Shown one piece after another: positions 26,064-36,890 of a stretch of 64,000 bases of DNA (the stretch's first letter is position 1; every line of letters begins with the position of its first letter). Position numbers and translations under genes: made by a program. The notes below the pieces were generated by a model. The model had not been told where the DNA came from. It ran no database searches and saw nothing but the letters and a program-made list of their open reading frames with translations. The stretch is taken from contig JAJDAC010000005.1 in the NCBI GenBank assembly GCA_029262065.1, positions 62,001 through 126,000 on the forward strand, in the 5' to 3' direction. This stretch comes from Candidatus Krumholzibacteriota bacterium. GTDB lineage: Bacteria > Krumholzibacteriota > Krumholzibacteriia > JAJRXK01.

Positions 26064-28727
26064 TCAGCGGGCGTCCCAATTCAGGATCACGTGCAACGGT
26101 TCGCTCGCCGCCTCCGGTCGCGTGGCCAGCAGGAAGCGCGAATGATCACCCGTGGCGTCCCAGGCAATGACGTTCTGAACGATCTGGAACAATTCCCTGG
26201 GCTGGCCAAGCGCCAGGCTGTTCTCTTCGACGACCACATCAACCGTCATGACCCTTCGTTGCGGGTCGAGATACACGATCTCACGTCCGTCGTCGCTCCA
26301 GTGCGCCAGGCGTCCTCCGTTGGTCGAGGCCTGCCAGCGTGCGCCGCCCTCTACTTGCAAAATGAAGACCTCGCTGCGTCCGCCCTCGTTCGCATCGTAG
26401 GTGATGTAGTTGCCATCGCGCGAGAAGCGGGGCCGCGGCAAGCCGGAGTACTCAAAGAGTGTCGTGGATTCGCCGGTCGTCGTGTCGTAGATGTCGAACA
26501 AGGACCCCGCGAATCCTGAGTCCTCCTTCCAGTAGAGCACCCGATTGCCGTTCCAGTCGGAAGCAACCTTATCGAGGGGGCTCAGTAGAAACGGTTCTTC
26601 CTGGCCCGAGCCGTCGGCGCTTCGCGTGTAGAGATCCCAGGTTCCCGTCTTTGCAGAAACGTAGAGAATGCGCTCGCCGTCCGGCGACCAGATCGGGCGC
26701 TCGAAGGTATAGGGTGCCGAAGGGGTCAAGCGAGCGCGAACCCCGCGCACCAGGTCCAAAACGAACACCTCGGGATCGCCGGTTGGGCCGGGGCATGTTG
26801 TTACGGCCTTTGTCGCATCTGGTGAGAGCCGAATGTGGCTGAACATCGCGCCGGGTTTGACGGGGGTATCGGTCAACTCGCCCGCGCGGTCAGCCCAAAA
26901 ATAGGAAGAGCTCGGCAACGACCCCAGACCACGGGCAAACACCAACGTTCCATTCGCCGAGGCAGAAAACGCAGCGTGACCATTGTTGCGATTCAGGAGC
27001 ACGCCATCGGCAACTATCAAGGCATCGCCGGTGGTTTCCAGTCTGTCCATGTCGAACGGGATGGCAACCAGGTTGCTCTCCTGCATCACCAGCAGATGGC
27101 CCGACGACGTGTAGTTGACGCTCGATGTGTCGGACACAATGCGACGCGGTTCGCTGCTGCCATCGATCGACGCCAGGTACACGCCGCCATGTTTGATCAG
27201 CGCCTCGGAGTCGTTGCTCCATACGAGATACAGGAAGTGCTCGCCGTCGGGAAGGGCGTGGGGCCAGCGATGGCTCGAGTCGGCGACGTTCGGGTCAGGC
27301 GTGGTGATTTGTCGTGGCGTGCCACCGGCAGCGTCGACGACCCAGATGCCCGTATTGGAATTGGGCACAAAGAGAATCTGATCGTTCTGGGACCAACTGG
27401 CGCCGCGGGAAAGGAACGCCCGTTCGCCGCCAACGGTCTGGACACGCCCCGAAGAGACTTCGATGCGTCGCACGCGTCCATCCAGAAAGAACCCAACATG
27501 ACGGCTGTCGGGTGACCAAAAAGGGTATCGCGCACCGGTCGTGCCACTGAGCGGACGGGCATCGAAACTGTCGATGGGTCGCAGCCAGAGTCGGTCAACG
27601 CCCTCGTCGTCGGTCATGCCGTAGACGATCAAGCTGCCGTCGGGAGAAATGGCCGGAGGGCTGGCCTGATTCTCAAGGAAATGGGTGCTGCCGGTCAGGG
27701 GAATGGTGAGGCGCGACGACGTCGTTTCGGTCGACGAGGTTGTATCGCCTCGGAAATAAACGAAGGCAAGGGCAGCCAGGGCCAATGCGGCAATCGACCA
27801 CGGAAGAATTTGAGCCCGTCGCCCCGACTGTGCGGCTAGATCCGTTTCCGCTTTGGCTCGCGCCTCGAAGGACGGTGGGTCGGCAAGATAACTCTCCCAC
27901 ATGACACGTGCCTCGCCGATGGCCTGTAGACGCTGCTTGGGGTGCTTGTGAAGACAGCGTTGCAGGAGTTCGATGATGCGCGGTGGAACGTGCGACGGGA
28001 ATTGATCCCAGTCCGGTTCATCTTTCAACACCGAGGCCATCGTGTGCGAAACGCTCTCGCCACTGAATTGTTGTTGGCCACTCAGCATCTCGGATAGAAC
28101 GACACCGTAGGACCAGATGTCGGCTCGACGATCCGTGGCGGAACCGGCCGCCTGTTCGGGCGACATATACGCCGCGGTCCCAAGGATGATTCCAGCCTGC
28201 GTAGCCGCGGCCGTGAGCGTGGGAGAGTTGGACAACTCCTCGGGGGTCTTCTCTTCTTCCAAGGCCTTGGCCAGGCCGAAGTCGAGGACCTTGACCTGAC
28301 CTTCGGCGTCGAGCATGACGTTGGCGGGCTTCAGGTCGCGGTGGACGATGCCCTTCTCGTGCGCGTACTCGATGGCTTTCGCCAGCTCGAGGCCGATGCG
28401 TGCGGCCTCGTCGAAGGGAATCAGGCCACGACCTATGCGGTCCTGGAGGGTTTCGCCCTCGACCAGTTCCATGATCAGGGCGTGCGTGCCGTCTTCTTCT
28501 TCTAGCCCGTACACCGCGGCAATGTTGGCGTGGTTCAGGGCCGCCAGCATCTGTGCTTCGCGGGCGAAGCGCCCCATGCGCTGCTGGTCCTTGGCGAAAG
28601 CCTGCGGCAGGACCTTCAGGGCAACGTCACGCGAGAGCTTGGTATCCCGGGCTCGGTAGACCTCGCCCATGCCGCCCTTGCCAATTTGTTCCTTGATTTC
28701 GTAGTGGGCGAGTGTGCGACCAAGCAA
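26064..28727 (-). CDS. Ser/Thr protein kinase with TM segment and TolB/WD40-like propeller
   Basis: 887 residues starting at TTG 28727, with AGGAG 6 nt upstream. N-terminus LLGRTLAHYEIKEQIGKGGMGEVY, then [16 protein letters not shown] and LDFGLA, all active-site motifs intact. A membrane span (LPWSIAALALAALAFVYF) lies near residue 310. The C-terminal half is a TolB-like propeller with blades such as AISPDGSLIVYG, FWSPDSRHVGFF, IWSPDGERILYV and HWSDDGREIVYL. It points away from the catalase-peroxidase region and is convergent with the lipoprotein at 23411. It is the same type as the kinases at 1, 5801 and 55941. Confidence 0.92.
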   Translation of the reverse strand: MLGRTLAHYEIKEQIGKGGMGEVYRARDTKLSRDVALKVLPQAFAKDQQRMGRFAREAQMLAALNHANIAAVYGLEEEDGTHALIMELVEGETLQDRIGRGLIPFDEAARIGLELAKAIEYAHEKGIVHRDLKPANVMLDAEGQVKVLDFGLAKALEEEKTPEELSNSPTLTAAATQAGIILGTAAYMSPEQAAGSATDRRADIWSYGVVLSEMLSGQQQFSGESVSHTMASVLKDEPDWDQFPSHVPPRIIELLQRCLHKHPKQRLQAIGEARVMWESYLADPPSFEARAKAETDLAAQSGRRAQILPWSIAALALAALAFVYFRGDTTSSTETTSSRLTIPLTGSTHFLENQASPPAISPDGSLIVYGMTDDEGVDRLWLRPIDSFDARPLSGTTGARYPFWSPDSRHVGFFLDGRVRRIEVSSGRVQTVGGERAFLSRGASWSQNDQILFVPNSNTGIWVVDAAGGTPRQITTPDPNVADSSHRWPHALPDGEHFLYLVWSNDSEALIKHGGVYLASIDGSSEPRRIVSDTSSVNYTSSGHLLVMQESNLVAIPFDMDRLETTGDALIVADGVLLNRNNGHAAFSASANGTLVFARGLGSLPSSSYFWADRAGELTDTPVKPGAMFSHIRLSPDATKAVTTCPGPTGDPEVFVLDLVRGVRARLTPSAPYTFERPIWSPDGERILYVSAKTGTWDLYTRSADGSGQEEPFLLSPLDKVASDWNGNRVLYWKEDSGFAGSLFDIYDTTTGESTTLFEYSGLPRPRFSRDGNYITYDANEGGRSEVFILQVEGGARWQASTNGGRLAHWSDDGREIVYLDPQRRVMTVDVVVEENSLALGQPRELFQIVQNVIAWDATGDHSRFLLATRPEAASEPLHVILNWDAR

Positions 28728-28805
28728 GCGGGGCTCCTGAGCTGTTGGGCCAGTGAGAGTATCTTAGGCGAGGCTCAGGTGTCCAGCGCGGTGCCGGTCG
28801 ACGGC

Positions 28806-28883
28806 CCCGACCACATCTGAAGCCACATCCCGAACTACATTCCCGATCATATTCCCCCGATCACATCCCCCCGATCACATCCC
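28806..28883. repeat. Degenerate tandem repeat after amidohydrolase gene
   Basis: Imperfect units of about 13-16 bp related to CCCGATCACATCC are repeated five times, the last ones overlapping the stop region of the minus-strand amidohydrolase. It looks like replication slippage and could also slow or end transcription. Confidence 0.5.
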
Positions 28884-29879
28884 ATGGTGCCGGGCGATCT
28901 CCCCTTCGCTGAACCGAAGAAACCGCGCGGCGTTGTTGTAGAGAATGTCCCGCTTCTGAGCGTCGTCGAGAAACGGTGCTTCTTCGATCGTGGCGATCGA
29001 TCGTTCGATCACGCCCGGCCAGACCATCTGGTCTGAGCCGAACATCACACGGTTACCGAATCCGGCGTCTGTGATTCCCTGAAGAAACCGATAGAAGACT
29101 GCTCGGGGCTGCGAATACACAATGATGCCGACCTCGACGTACACATGGGGGTGTGTGTACATCACCGTGAGAAGGTCATCGAGCAGGGGAAAGCCAGCGT
29201 GCATGATGTACACGCGTAGGCGAGGATATCTCACGAGAACTTCTTCTATGGTGAGCGCGCTGTGCATGCGGGCGCGATAGCCCTCCGCGCCCAGATAGAT
29301 CACGCCCGGAGGGCCGGTGCCGATGTGGATTCCCACCGGAATATCCAACTCTTCGGCCAGAGCCCAGTACGGATCCATGCGCTCGTCGTCGGGGGCGATT
29401 CCCGAGTACTGGTTCTTTATTTCGGCGAAGACCGCGAGCTTGCCCTCTTCGTGCAGTGAAGCAATGGTCTCGACGGAATACTCTTCGCGTCCCAGATGGA
29501 AACCCAGCCCCGGGTAGAATCGCCCGGGAGCGGCGGCCATCCAGGTAGCAACCCGTTCGGGCGTGCCACTGAGAACGCCGACGATGTTGCGACGCTGCAT
29601 GACGTCGATCGTCTGGTTCATGACCTCGTCGTCGGTTTCCGGAGACCAGACCGGGTCGTCGCACGGCGGCTGCTTGAACATTCCAAAGAACACTTCAGCG
29701 AATGGTGTGGCAGGGTCCCACGCCGGAAATTCAGCAACCGGTGCGCACATTCCCAACGGCGGCGGCCCCTGCGAGTCGGCGGCGTGCGCGTGCAGGTGCA
29801 TATCGACGATGGGGAGGCGTTCCTGTGCGGACGCCGAGGGCGCGAGAAACATCAGCAACAAGCATAATAAGTACTTCAT
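28875..29879 (-). CDS. Exported metal-dependent amidohydrolase (amidohydrolase_2 type)
   Basis: 334 residues from ATG 29879, chosen because it starts a clear signal peptide (MKYLLCLLLMFLAPSASA). The mature protein is a TIM-barrel hydrolase of the amidohydrolase_2 class, related to TatD/PHP-like and decarboxylase enzymes. It has the N-terminal HxH metal site (VDMHLHAHA, residues 28 and 30), a strand-4 region EIKNQYSG, GIHIGTG, a MHAGFPLLDD histidine, and FGSDQMVWP with the acid of the metal site. Substrate cannot be read from sequence. Export is less usual for the family and suggests a periplasmic role. Divergent from katG with a 233-bp gap. Confidence 0.82.
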   Translation of the reverse strand: MKYLLCLLLMFLAPSASAQERLPIVDMHLHAHAADSQGPPPLGMCAPVAEFPAWDPATPFAEVFFGMFKQPPCDDPVWSPETDDEVMNQTIDVMQRRNIVGVLSGTPERVATWMAAAPGRFYPGLGFHLGREEYSVETIASLHEEGKLAVFAEIKNQYSGIAPDDERMDPYWALAEELDIPVGIHIGTGPPGVIYLGAEGYRARMHSALTIEEVLVRYPRLRVYIMHAGFPLLDDLLTVMYTHPHVYVEVGIIVYSQPRAVFYRFLQGITDAGFGNRVMFGSDQMVWPGVIERSIATIEEAPFLDDAQKRDILYNNAARFLRFSEGEIARHHGM

Positions 29880-29989
29880 CGGGGAATCTCGATTCGCGCG
29901 GGAATGTGGAGTGGGCGAGGTTCGCACGTGGTCCGATTGTAGCTCTCGGTCCGCTGGCTTCATATAGGCAACGGATCAGAACGCGTTAA

Positions 29990-32401
<2,412 letters not shown>

Positions 32402-32498
32402 GTCTCGGCGCCTTTTGTTTGGTGCCATAGGCTTGGCGCCCCAAGCTCGGGCCATAAGCTCGGGACCATAGGCCTGACGCCCTGCGTTGGTAAGACAG

Positions 32499-32533
32499 CG
32501 GCCGCTCGACTCCTGCAGTCGGGCGGCCGTTTT
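32499..32533 (+). terminator. Rho-independent terminator of katG
   Basis: A 13-bp stem (32499-32511 with 32517-32529, one G-T pair), 5-nt loop CCTGC, then TTTT. It lies about 100 nt after the katG stop. Confidence 0.85.
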
Positions 32534-32559
32534 CGTTGTCGAACGTTGATGGACGCCCC

Positions 32560-33663
32560 TCAGAACGCAGCCTTCAAAAGGCCCCAGGACGACCGCAGGT
32601 TGGGCACCGCTTCGGACTCCACGACGACAAACTTCGACAGTCTGTGCGTGGTGGCCGTGGCCGTGCCGCCCAGGAGATCGAGCCGGGTGTCGAGCAACTG
32701 CCAGTTGCCTTCCGCCGGATCGAACACCGCGATCGCCACGGCCGCGGGGTTGACTTCCGGCGGTAGCGGCACTGCATTCAGATCCAGGGTCACCTCGGCC
32801 GTGAACGAATCGGGCGGCATGTTGGTGTGCACGTCCCAGTAGCCGTTCAGGTGCTCAATGAACGGCGTCCCCGGCACATCGGCCTGGACGCGGCTGACCG
32901 AAACCACGCCTCCCGGCGACGACAGGAAGTCGATCGCGAACTGACTGGAACTCACCGCGACTTGTTCTGAGTCTCCGGGCTCCACCTGCAACGCATCCAA
33001 GCGGCCCGGCATGTCGAGCCTGAACCCATGCATGGAGGAGCCGGAGATTCCACAACCGGCTCCCCAGTACACCAGTTCGCTGCACACTTCGAAGCGAAAC
33101 GGAATCTCGTGCGCCTGGTCGGCCGGAATGAGCACCTGGGTGTTGCCGTCGCCGGTGACGGTGACTTCAGGATCGTTGCCGATCTGGTACGTCACGCTGA
33201 CGGGAGTGCCGTCGCAGGTCTGGGCCAACGGGCGGTCCAGCCACTGGATACCCGCCCGCAGAACCGCGCCGCACGGAAAGAGATCGGGTGTCACGCGGAC
33301 CCCGTCGATATCCAGGAACGGGCGCAGAACGCCCTCGGCGCGCCCGGTGGTTACCAGGTTGGGGAAGCTGGCCCCCAGAACCAGCATGAGACGGTGATCT
33401 CCGGTCGTATCCGCGTCGTTCACGCAGGTGAAGCAGCCCGAAGGATTCGCAGGACAGGACACCGTGAGTTCACTGAACTCGAAATCGCCCAGTACCGGAG
33501 TGTGGCTGACCTGAGCGTGGGCGGATACGGGGAGGCACGGTAGTAGGAAAACCGCGCTGGCGCCTAGAAGCGTGATCAGGGCGAGAGTCATAAGCGGGGC
33601 AAGGGTTGGGATCGGAAAATGCGCCGTGAGTGTGCCTTTTCCAGTGGGCAATCGAGCATTCAT
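32560..33663 (-). CDS. Secreted protein with C-terminal SWG tag
   Basis: 367 residues; ATG 33663 has GGAGGT 7 nt upstream. The signal sequence is long, with hydrophobic LMTLALITLLGASAVFLLP ahead of SAHA-QV. The mature protein is beta-rich with several Cys (SCPANPSGCFTC, ELVYWGAGCGISGSSMHGF), which suggests disulfides. Near the C-terminus a segment (VTLDLNAVPLPPEVNPAAVA) resembles extracellular Ig-like spacers. It ends RSSWGLLKAAF, the tag shared with three other proteins. No known family. Convergent with katG; downstream of the propeller protein at 33777 in the same direction, but separated by a hairpin. Confidence 0.8.
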   Translation of the reverse strand: MNARLPTGKGTLTAHFPIPTLAPLMTLALITLLGASAVFLLPCLPVSAHAQVSHTPVLGDFEFSELTVSCPANPSGCFTCVNDADTTGDHRLMLVLGASFPNLVTTGRAEGVLRPFLDIDGVRVTPDLFPCGAVLRAGIQWLDRPLAQTCDGTPVSVTYQIGNDPEVTVTGDGNTQVLIPADQAHEIPFRFEVCSELVYWGAGCGISGSSMHGFRLDMPGRLDALQVEPGDSEQVAVSSSQFAIDFLSSPGGVVSVSRVQADVPGTPFIEHLNGYWDVHTNMPPDSFTAEVTLDLNAVPLPPEVNPAAVAIAVFDPAEGNWQLLDTRLDLLGGTATATTHRLSKFVVVESEAVPNLRSSWGLLKAAF

Positions 33664-33686
33664 CGAGTGACCTCCGAACGAATGGA

Positions 33687-33718
33687 GTGGGCAACGGGCC
33701 TTGTGGCCCGCTGCCCAC
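33687..33718 (-). terminator. Terminator hairpin after propeller gene
   Basis: A 14-bp stem with one mismatch (33687-33700 with 33705-33718) and a TTGT/ACAA tetraloop. On the minus strand it is followed by TCCATTCGTT, only weakly U-rich. It separates two SWG-tagged genes. Confidence 0.6.
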
Positions 33719-33776
33719 CAGTTCGAAAATCAGAAGCCGAAACTGCCACGCTGGTTTTTCACCCGGCGGAGGCCCC

Positions 33777-34679
33777 TCAGAACCGCGCCTTTACCGCGCC
33801 CCACGAGTGCGATTCCGTCCCAATCGGCTGCGCGGGCGTGTAGAACAACAGGTAGATGGGGTTGGCCAGCCCACTCGCGAACGTTCCCATGTCGGCGCCG
33901 GACGCGCCGTTGAATCGGCGCACCTGTCCCGTGAAGGTACTGGCCACGTAGAGATTTCCATCGGGCCCGTACTCGACGCCCTGCGGGTTGTTCAGCACAC
34001 CACCGGGCGTGAAGTTGTCTATGAATGCCCCCGTGGCACCGTTGTAGCGCTTGATCACGTTGGCTTGACTGGCGACATATAGATTCCCGTCGGGTCCGAA
34101 TACCAATCCGCCCGGTTTGTTCAGCCCACCCGAACCGGCCGGCACGAAGTTATCGATGAACACGCCGTTCGATGCGTTGTAACGCCGCACCTCATCGGTG
34201 AGAAGGCTGGCCACGTAGAAGTTTCCGTCGGGTCCGAAGGTCGCATCCTGCGCGTCGAGCCCCGCGCCGCTGGCGAAGAACCCCAGGAACGAACCGCCCT
34301 GATCGTAGCGAGCCACGCCGGTGGATCGCGTGCATACGTACAGGTTGTTGTCGGGTCCCCACTCCATGCCCTGAGTCGTACTGAACGGTCCCGAGGAAAC
34401 GAAGTCGTCGATGTAGTCGCCCGTGAAACCGTGGAACCTGGCGATGCGGGTTCCCTTGGCCACGTACAGGTTCAGGTCGGGACCGACCGAGAGGCCACGA
34501 GATCCACCCGTGGTACCCGAAGTAAACACTCCCAGGTCGGTACCGGCGAAGCCGTCGTATCGCTTGGTCAGCGTCGACGCCTGGGTGACGAACAGATCCT
34601 GGGCGAAGGCTTCCAAAGCAGAGCCGCAGATGCAGAGAACGACAAGGAGCAGGGAACAGCGAGTAACCTTCGAGACCAT
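33777..34679 (-). CDS. Secreted NHL/Vgb-like beta-propeller with C-terminal SWG tag
   Basis: 300 residues; ATG 34679 preceded by GGGAGAGG 7 nt upstream. Signal peptide LLLVVLCICGSALEAFA. The mature protein is almost entirely a propeller of about six repeats of 40-45 residues with the pattern FGPDGNLYVAS...V(R/K)RYNGATGAFIDNF, as in NHL or virginiamycin-lyase-like repeat proteins that many environmental bacteria secrete. The Vgb catalytic His is not evident, so enzymatic action is not proposed. It ends ESHSWGAVKARF, matching the tag in the proteins at 10918, 15526 and 32560. Likely extracellular or surface bound. Confidence 0.83.
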   Translation of the reverse strand: MVSKVTRCSLLLVVLCICGSALEAFAQDLFVTQASTLTKRYDGFAGTDLGVFTSGTTGGSRGLSVGPDLNLYVAKGTRIARFHGFTGDYIDDFVSSGPFSTTQGMEWGPDNNLYVCTRSTGVARYDQGGSFLGFFASGAGLDAQDATFGPDGNFYVASLLTDEVRRYNASNGVFIDNFVPAGSGGLNKPGGLVFGPDGNLYVASQANVIKRYNGATGAFIDNFTPGGVLNNPQGVEYGPDGNLYVASTFTGQVRRFNGASGADMGTFASGLANPIYLLFYTPAQPIGTESHSWGAVKARF

Positions 34680-34927
34680 ATATATACCTCTCCCGTTCTG
34701 GAGGTCCGTTGCGAGTGGGCGTCGCTTTCACGAGACAATGCCCGTCGAATCGCGCATGCGAGATAAGTTGAGAGATTACCCCATCCAGGCGATGGCCACC
34801 AGGGCGGGCGAAACCGCGCACGTTGCCGTGGCGGTGCGTCAACGGCGTGATCAGGCGAACAAAACAGCGAGAAAAACTGCACCCGGGTACTCGGTTGAAA
34901 ACAAACGAGATGGGTTTTGAGCCGGTG

Positions 34928-35626
34928 CTACGTCTGCTTCCGCTCGTGTTCCTCCAAGGCCGCGCGAAATTGCGCGACCGTCTTGGGGATGAACCGCCTG
35001 TAAACGCGTCGCAACAACCAACCGGGCAACCACTGTCCCCGTTCCTCCAACGCGACCCGTGCGCGCGGATGATCCAGGAATCCGCGGATGCCGCGTTTGA
35101 TGATCGGCACGTCCGGATAGAACTCGATCTGCTCCACGTGCTTCAGCGATTTGTATCCGTAGTGTTGCGGCGCCACCAGTCGCAGCGGCGCGCCGTGCGC
35201 AACGGTCAGCGGCTGTCCGTTCAACTCGTTGGCCAGAAGCACATCCTGCGCCATGAGATCTTCCAGTAGCAGCGCGGTCTTGTAGCCGTCCTGCGCGCGG
35301 AACACCACGCCGACGACATTGGTCGACGCGGGTATCAGCGGTGCGACCCGCTCGCGAAAAAAATCGGCGAATCGAACGCCGCTCCACTGAAGTCCCAGGT
35401 GCGACCAGGTGGTAACGCAATGGAAGTCGGCGGTCTGCGCGGTTCTGGGCAGGTCAGCCAAGGCATCGTCGATCCAAATCGGGTCAGCCGACAGCACCTT
35501 GATGGTGACGGCCGGATCGTTCGGACGCGACGGAAACCGCGTAGCGTACGGCGTAAGGCCGAACCGCGGGAAGTCAGGCCGAGGCTGCTGGCCCAGGGGA
35601 AGCTTGGGAGAATCGTGGCGTGACAT
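34928..35626 (-). CDS. Sulfite-oxidase-type molybdopterin oxidoreductase
   Basis: 232 residues, a single Oxidored_molyb domain related to MsrP/YedY and sulfite oxidase. The molybdenum-ligating cysteine is Cys70 in DFHCVTTWS. The cofactor-binding end is HGAPLRLVAPQHYGYKSLKHV. There is no twin-arginine or Sec signal, so this is a cytosolic member that must hand electrons to an unidentified partner; no haem or dimerisation domain is attached. The ATG at 35626 has no Shine-Dalgarno, while a TATACT box lies 6 nt upstream, which suggests a [20 protein letters not shown]. Divergent from the DUF819 permease. Confidence 0.9.
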   Translation of the reverse strand: MSRHDSPKLPLGQQPRPDFPRFGLTPYATRFPSRPNDPAVTIKVLSADPIWIDDALADLPRTAQTADFHCVTTWSHLGLQWSGVRFADFFRERVAPLIPASTNVVGVVFRAQDGYKTALLLEDLMAQDVLLANELNGQPLTVAHGAPLRLVAPQHYGYKSLKHVEQIEFYPDVPIIKRGIRGFLDHPRARVALEERGQWLPGWLLRRVYRRFIPKTVAQFRAALEEHERKQT

Positions 35627-35632
35627 GGTTGA

Positions 35633-35638
35633 AGTATA
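35633..35638 (-). promoter_or_regulatory. -10 box placing transcription start at the ATG (leaderless)
   Basis: TATACT on the minus strand ends 6 nt before the ATG of the molybdopterin gene. A start 7 nt downstream of the box falls on the A of that ATG. A convincing -35 element is not seen. Confidence 0.4.
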
Positions 35639-35727
35639 GCCGCAGTCGACCGCAGGTTATACGATCGCATGTGCGAAGCTTGCCAAACCCCGTGACAAAC
35701 AGGCCGTGAAAACAGCCAGGAGAACAA

Positions 35728-36876
35728 GTGGACCCCCAAACCCTGATCTCGCCCGACCACAACTGGGCTCTATGGGCCATTCTTCTTTCGACCGCGGCGT
35801 TTGGACTTTGGGCCGAGCGCACGCGCTGGGGGGCGCGTGTATCGGGAGCCGTGCTCACAATCGGCGTCACGTTCCTGCTTTCCAACACCCGCGTGATTCC
35901 CATCGCCGCGCCGGCGTACGACGTGGTGTGGGGCTACTTCGTGCCGCTGGCCATTCCGCTGCTGCTGCTGCGCGCGAACCTGCAGCGGATTCTGCGCGAA
36001 GCGGGGCCCACTCTATTGGCCTTCGTGGCCGGCGGAATCGGTACCGTGCTGGGAACGTTACTGGCATTTCAGATCGTTCCGCTGGCCGAAGAAGGCTACA
36101 AGCTCGCGGGCATCTTCTGCGCCACGTATATCGGTGGATCACTGAACTACGTGGCAGCATCGGAAGCGTTGGACCTGCGCTCTGGCGATCTGCTGACCGC
36201 GGGCATCGCCGCCGACAACCTGGTCATGACGTTGTACTTCCTGGTGTTGTTTGCGTTGCCGTCCATGGGGTTCCTACGCCGACACTTTGTGGACCGGCAT
36301 GGCATTGGGAACACGACGGCCGCAACGACCGCATCGACCGCCAGCGCCGAGCCAGAACCGATCCGCCTGCTAGACGTCTCCATCTCGCTCGCACTCGCCG
36401 GCGCCCTTTGCGCCGTGGGCTACGGAATCGCCAATGCACTCGGCTACCCGAGCGCCGGCATTCTGGTGGTGACCGCACTCACCGTGGTAATGGCCAGTGT
36501 CTTCGCCAATCGACTGTCGACACTGACGGGGGCGCAGGAAATGGGCACCCTGCTCATGATGGTGTTCTTCGCCGTGATCGGCGCCAGCGCGAACATTGGC
36601 GTGGTGTTGCGTCAGGGCCCCATCCTGTTTGTGTTCGCAGGGCTGATTCTGACGGTGCACCTGTTGTTTATTCTAACCGCAGGCAAGCTGTTGAAGTTGG
36701 ACCTGGCTGAAGTGGTGATCGCGTCCAACGCCAACATGGGCGGGCCGACCACGGCCGCGGCCATGGCGTCCGCACGGGGTTGGACCGGGCTGGTTACACC
36801 GGCCGTACTGTGTGGAACGTTGGGGTACGCGGTGGCCACGTTCATTGGCACGGCAGTGGGGACTTGGCTCAAGTGA
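35728..36876 (+). CDS. DUF819 family integral membrane protein
   Basis: 382 residues from GTG 35728 with AGGAGAAC 5 nt upstream. About 10-11 membrane spans. The sequence follows the DUF819 (YjcL-like) family: FGLWAERTRWGARVSGAVL, NTRVIPIAAPAYDVVWGYFV, ATYIGGSLNYVAASEAL, ADNLVMTLYF, and ASNANMGGPTTAAAMASARGW near the end. Family function is not established, though a transporter-like fold with inverted repeats (here the repeated Asn-rich NYVAA and NANMGGP motifs) is evident. Convergent with the erythromycin-esterase-like gene, 14 bp apart. Confidence 0.9.
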   Translation: MDPQTLISPDHNWALWAILLSTAAFGLWAERTRWGARVSGAVLTIGVTFLLSNTRVIPIAAPAYDVVWGYFVPLAIPLLLLRANLQRILREAGPTLLAFVAGGIGTVLGTLLAFQIVPLAEEGYKLAGIFCATYIGGSLNYVAASEALDLRSGDLLTAGIAADNLVMTLYFLVLFALPSMGFLRRHFVDRHGIGNTTAATTASTASAEPEPIRLLDVSISLALAGALCAVGYGIANALGYPSAGILVVTALTVVMASVFANRLSTLTGAQEMGTLLMMVFFAVIGASANIGVVLRQGPILFVFAGLILTVHLLFILTAGKLLKLDLAEVVIASNANMGGPTTAAAMASARGWTGLVTPAVLCGTLGYAVATFIGTAVGTWLK

Positions 36877-36890
36877 TACGCAGTGCCCCG

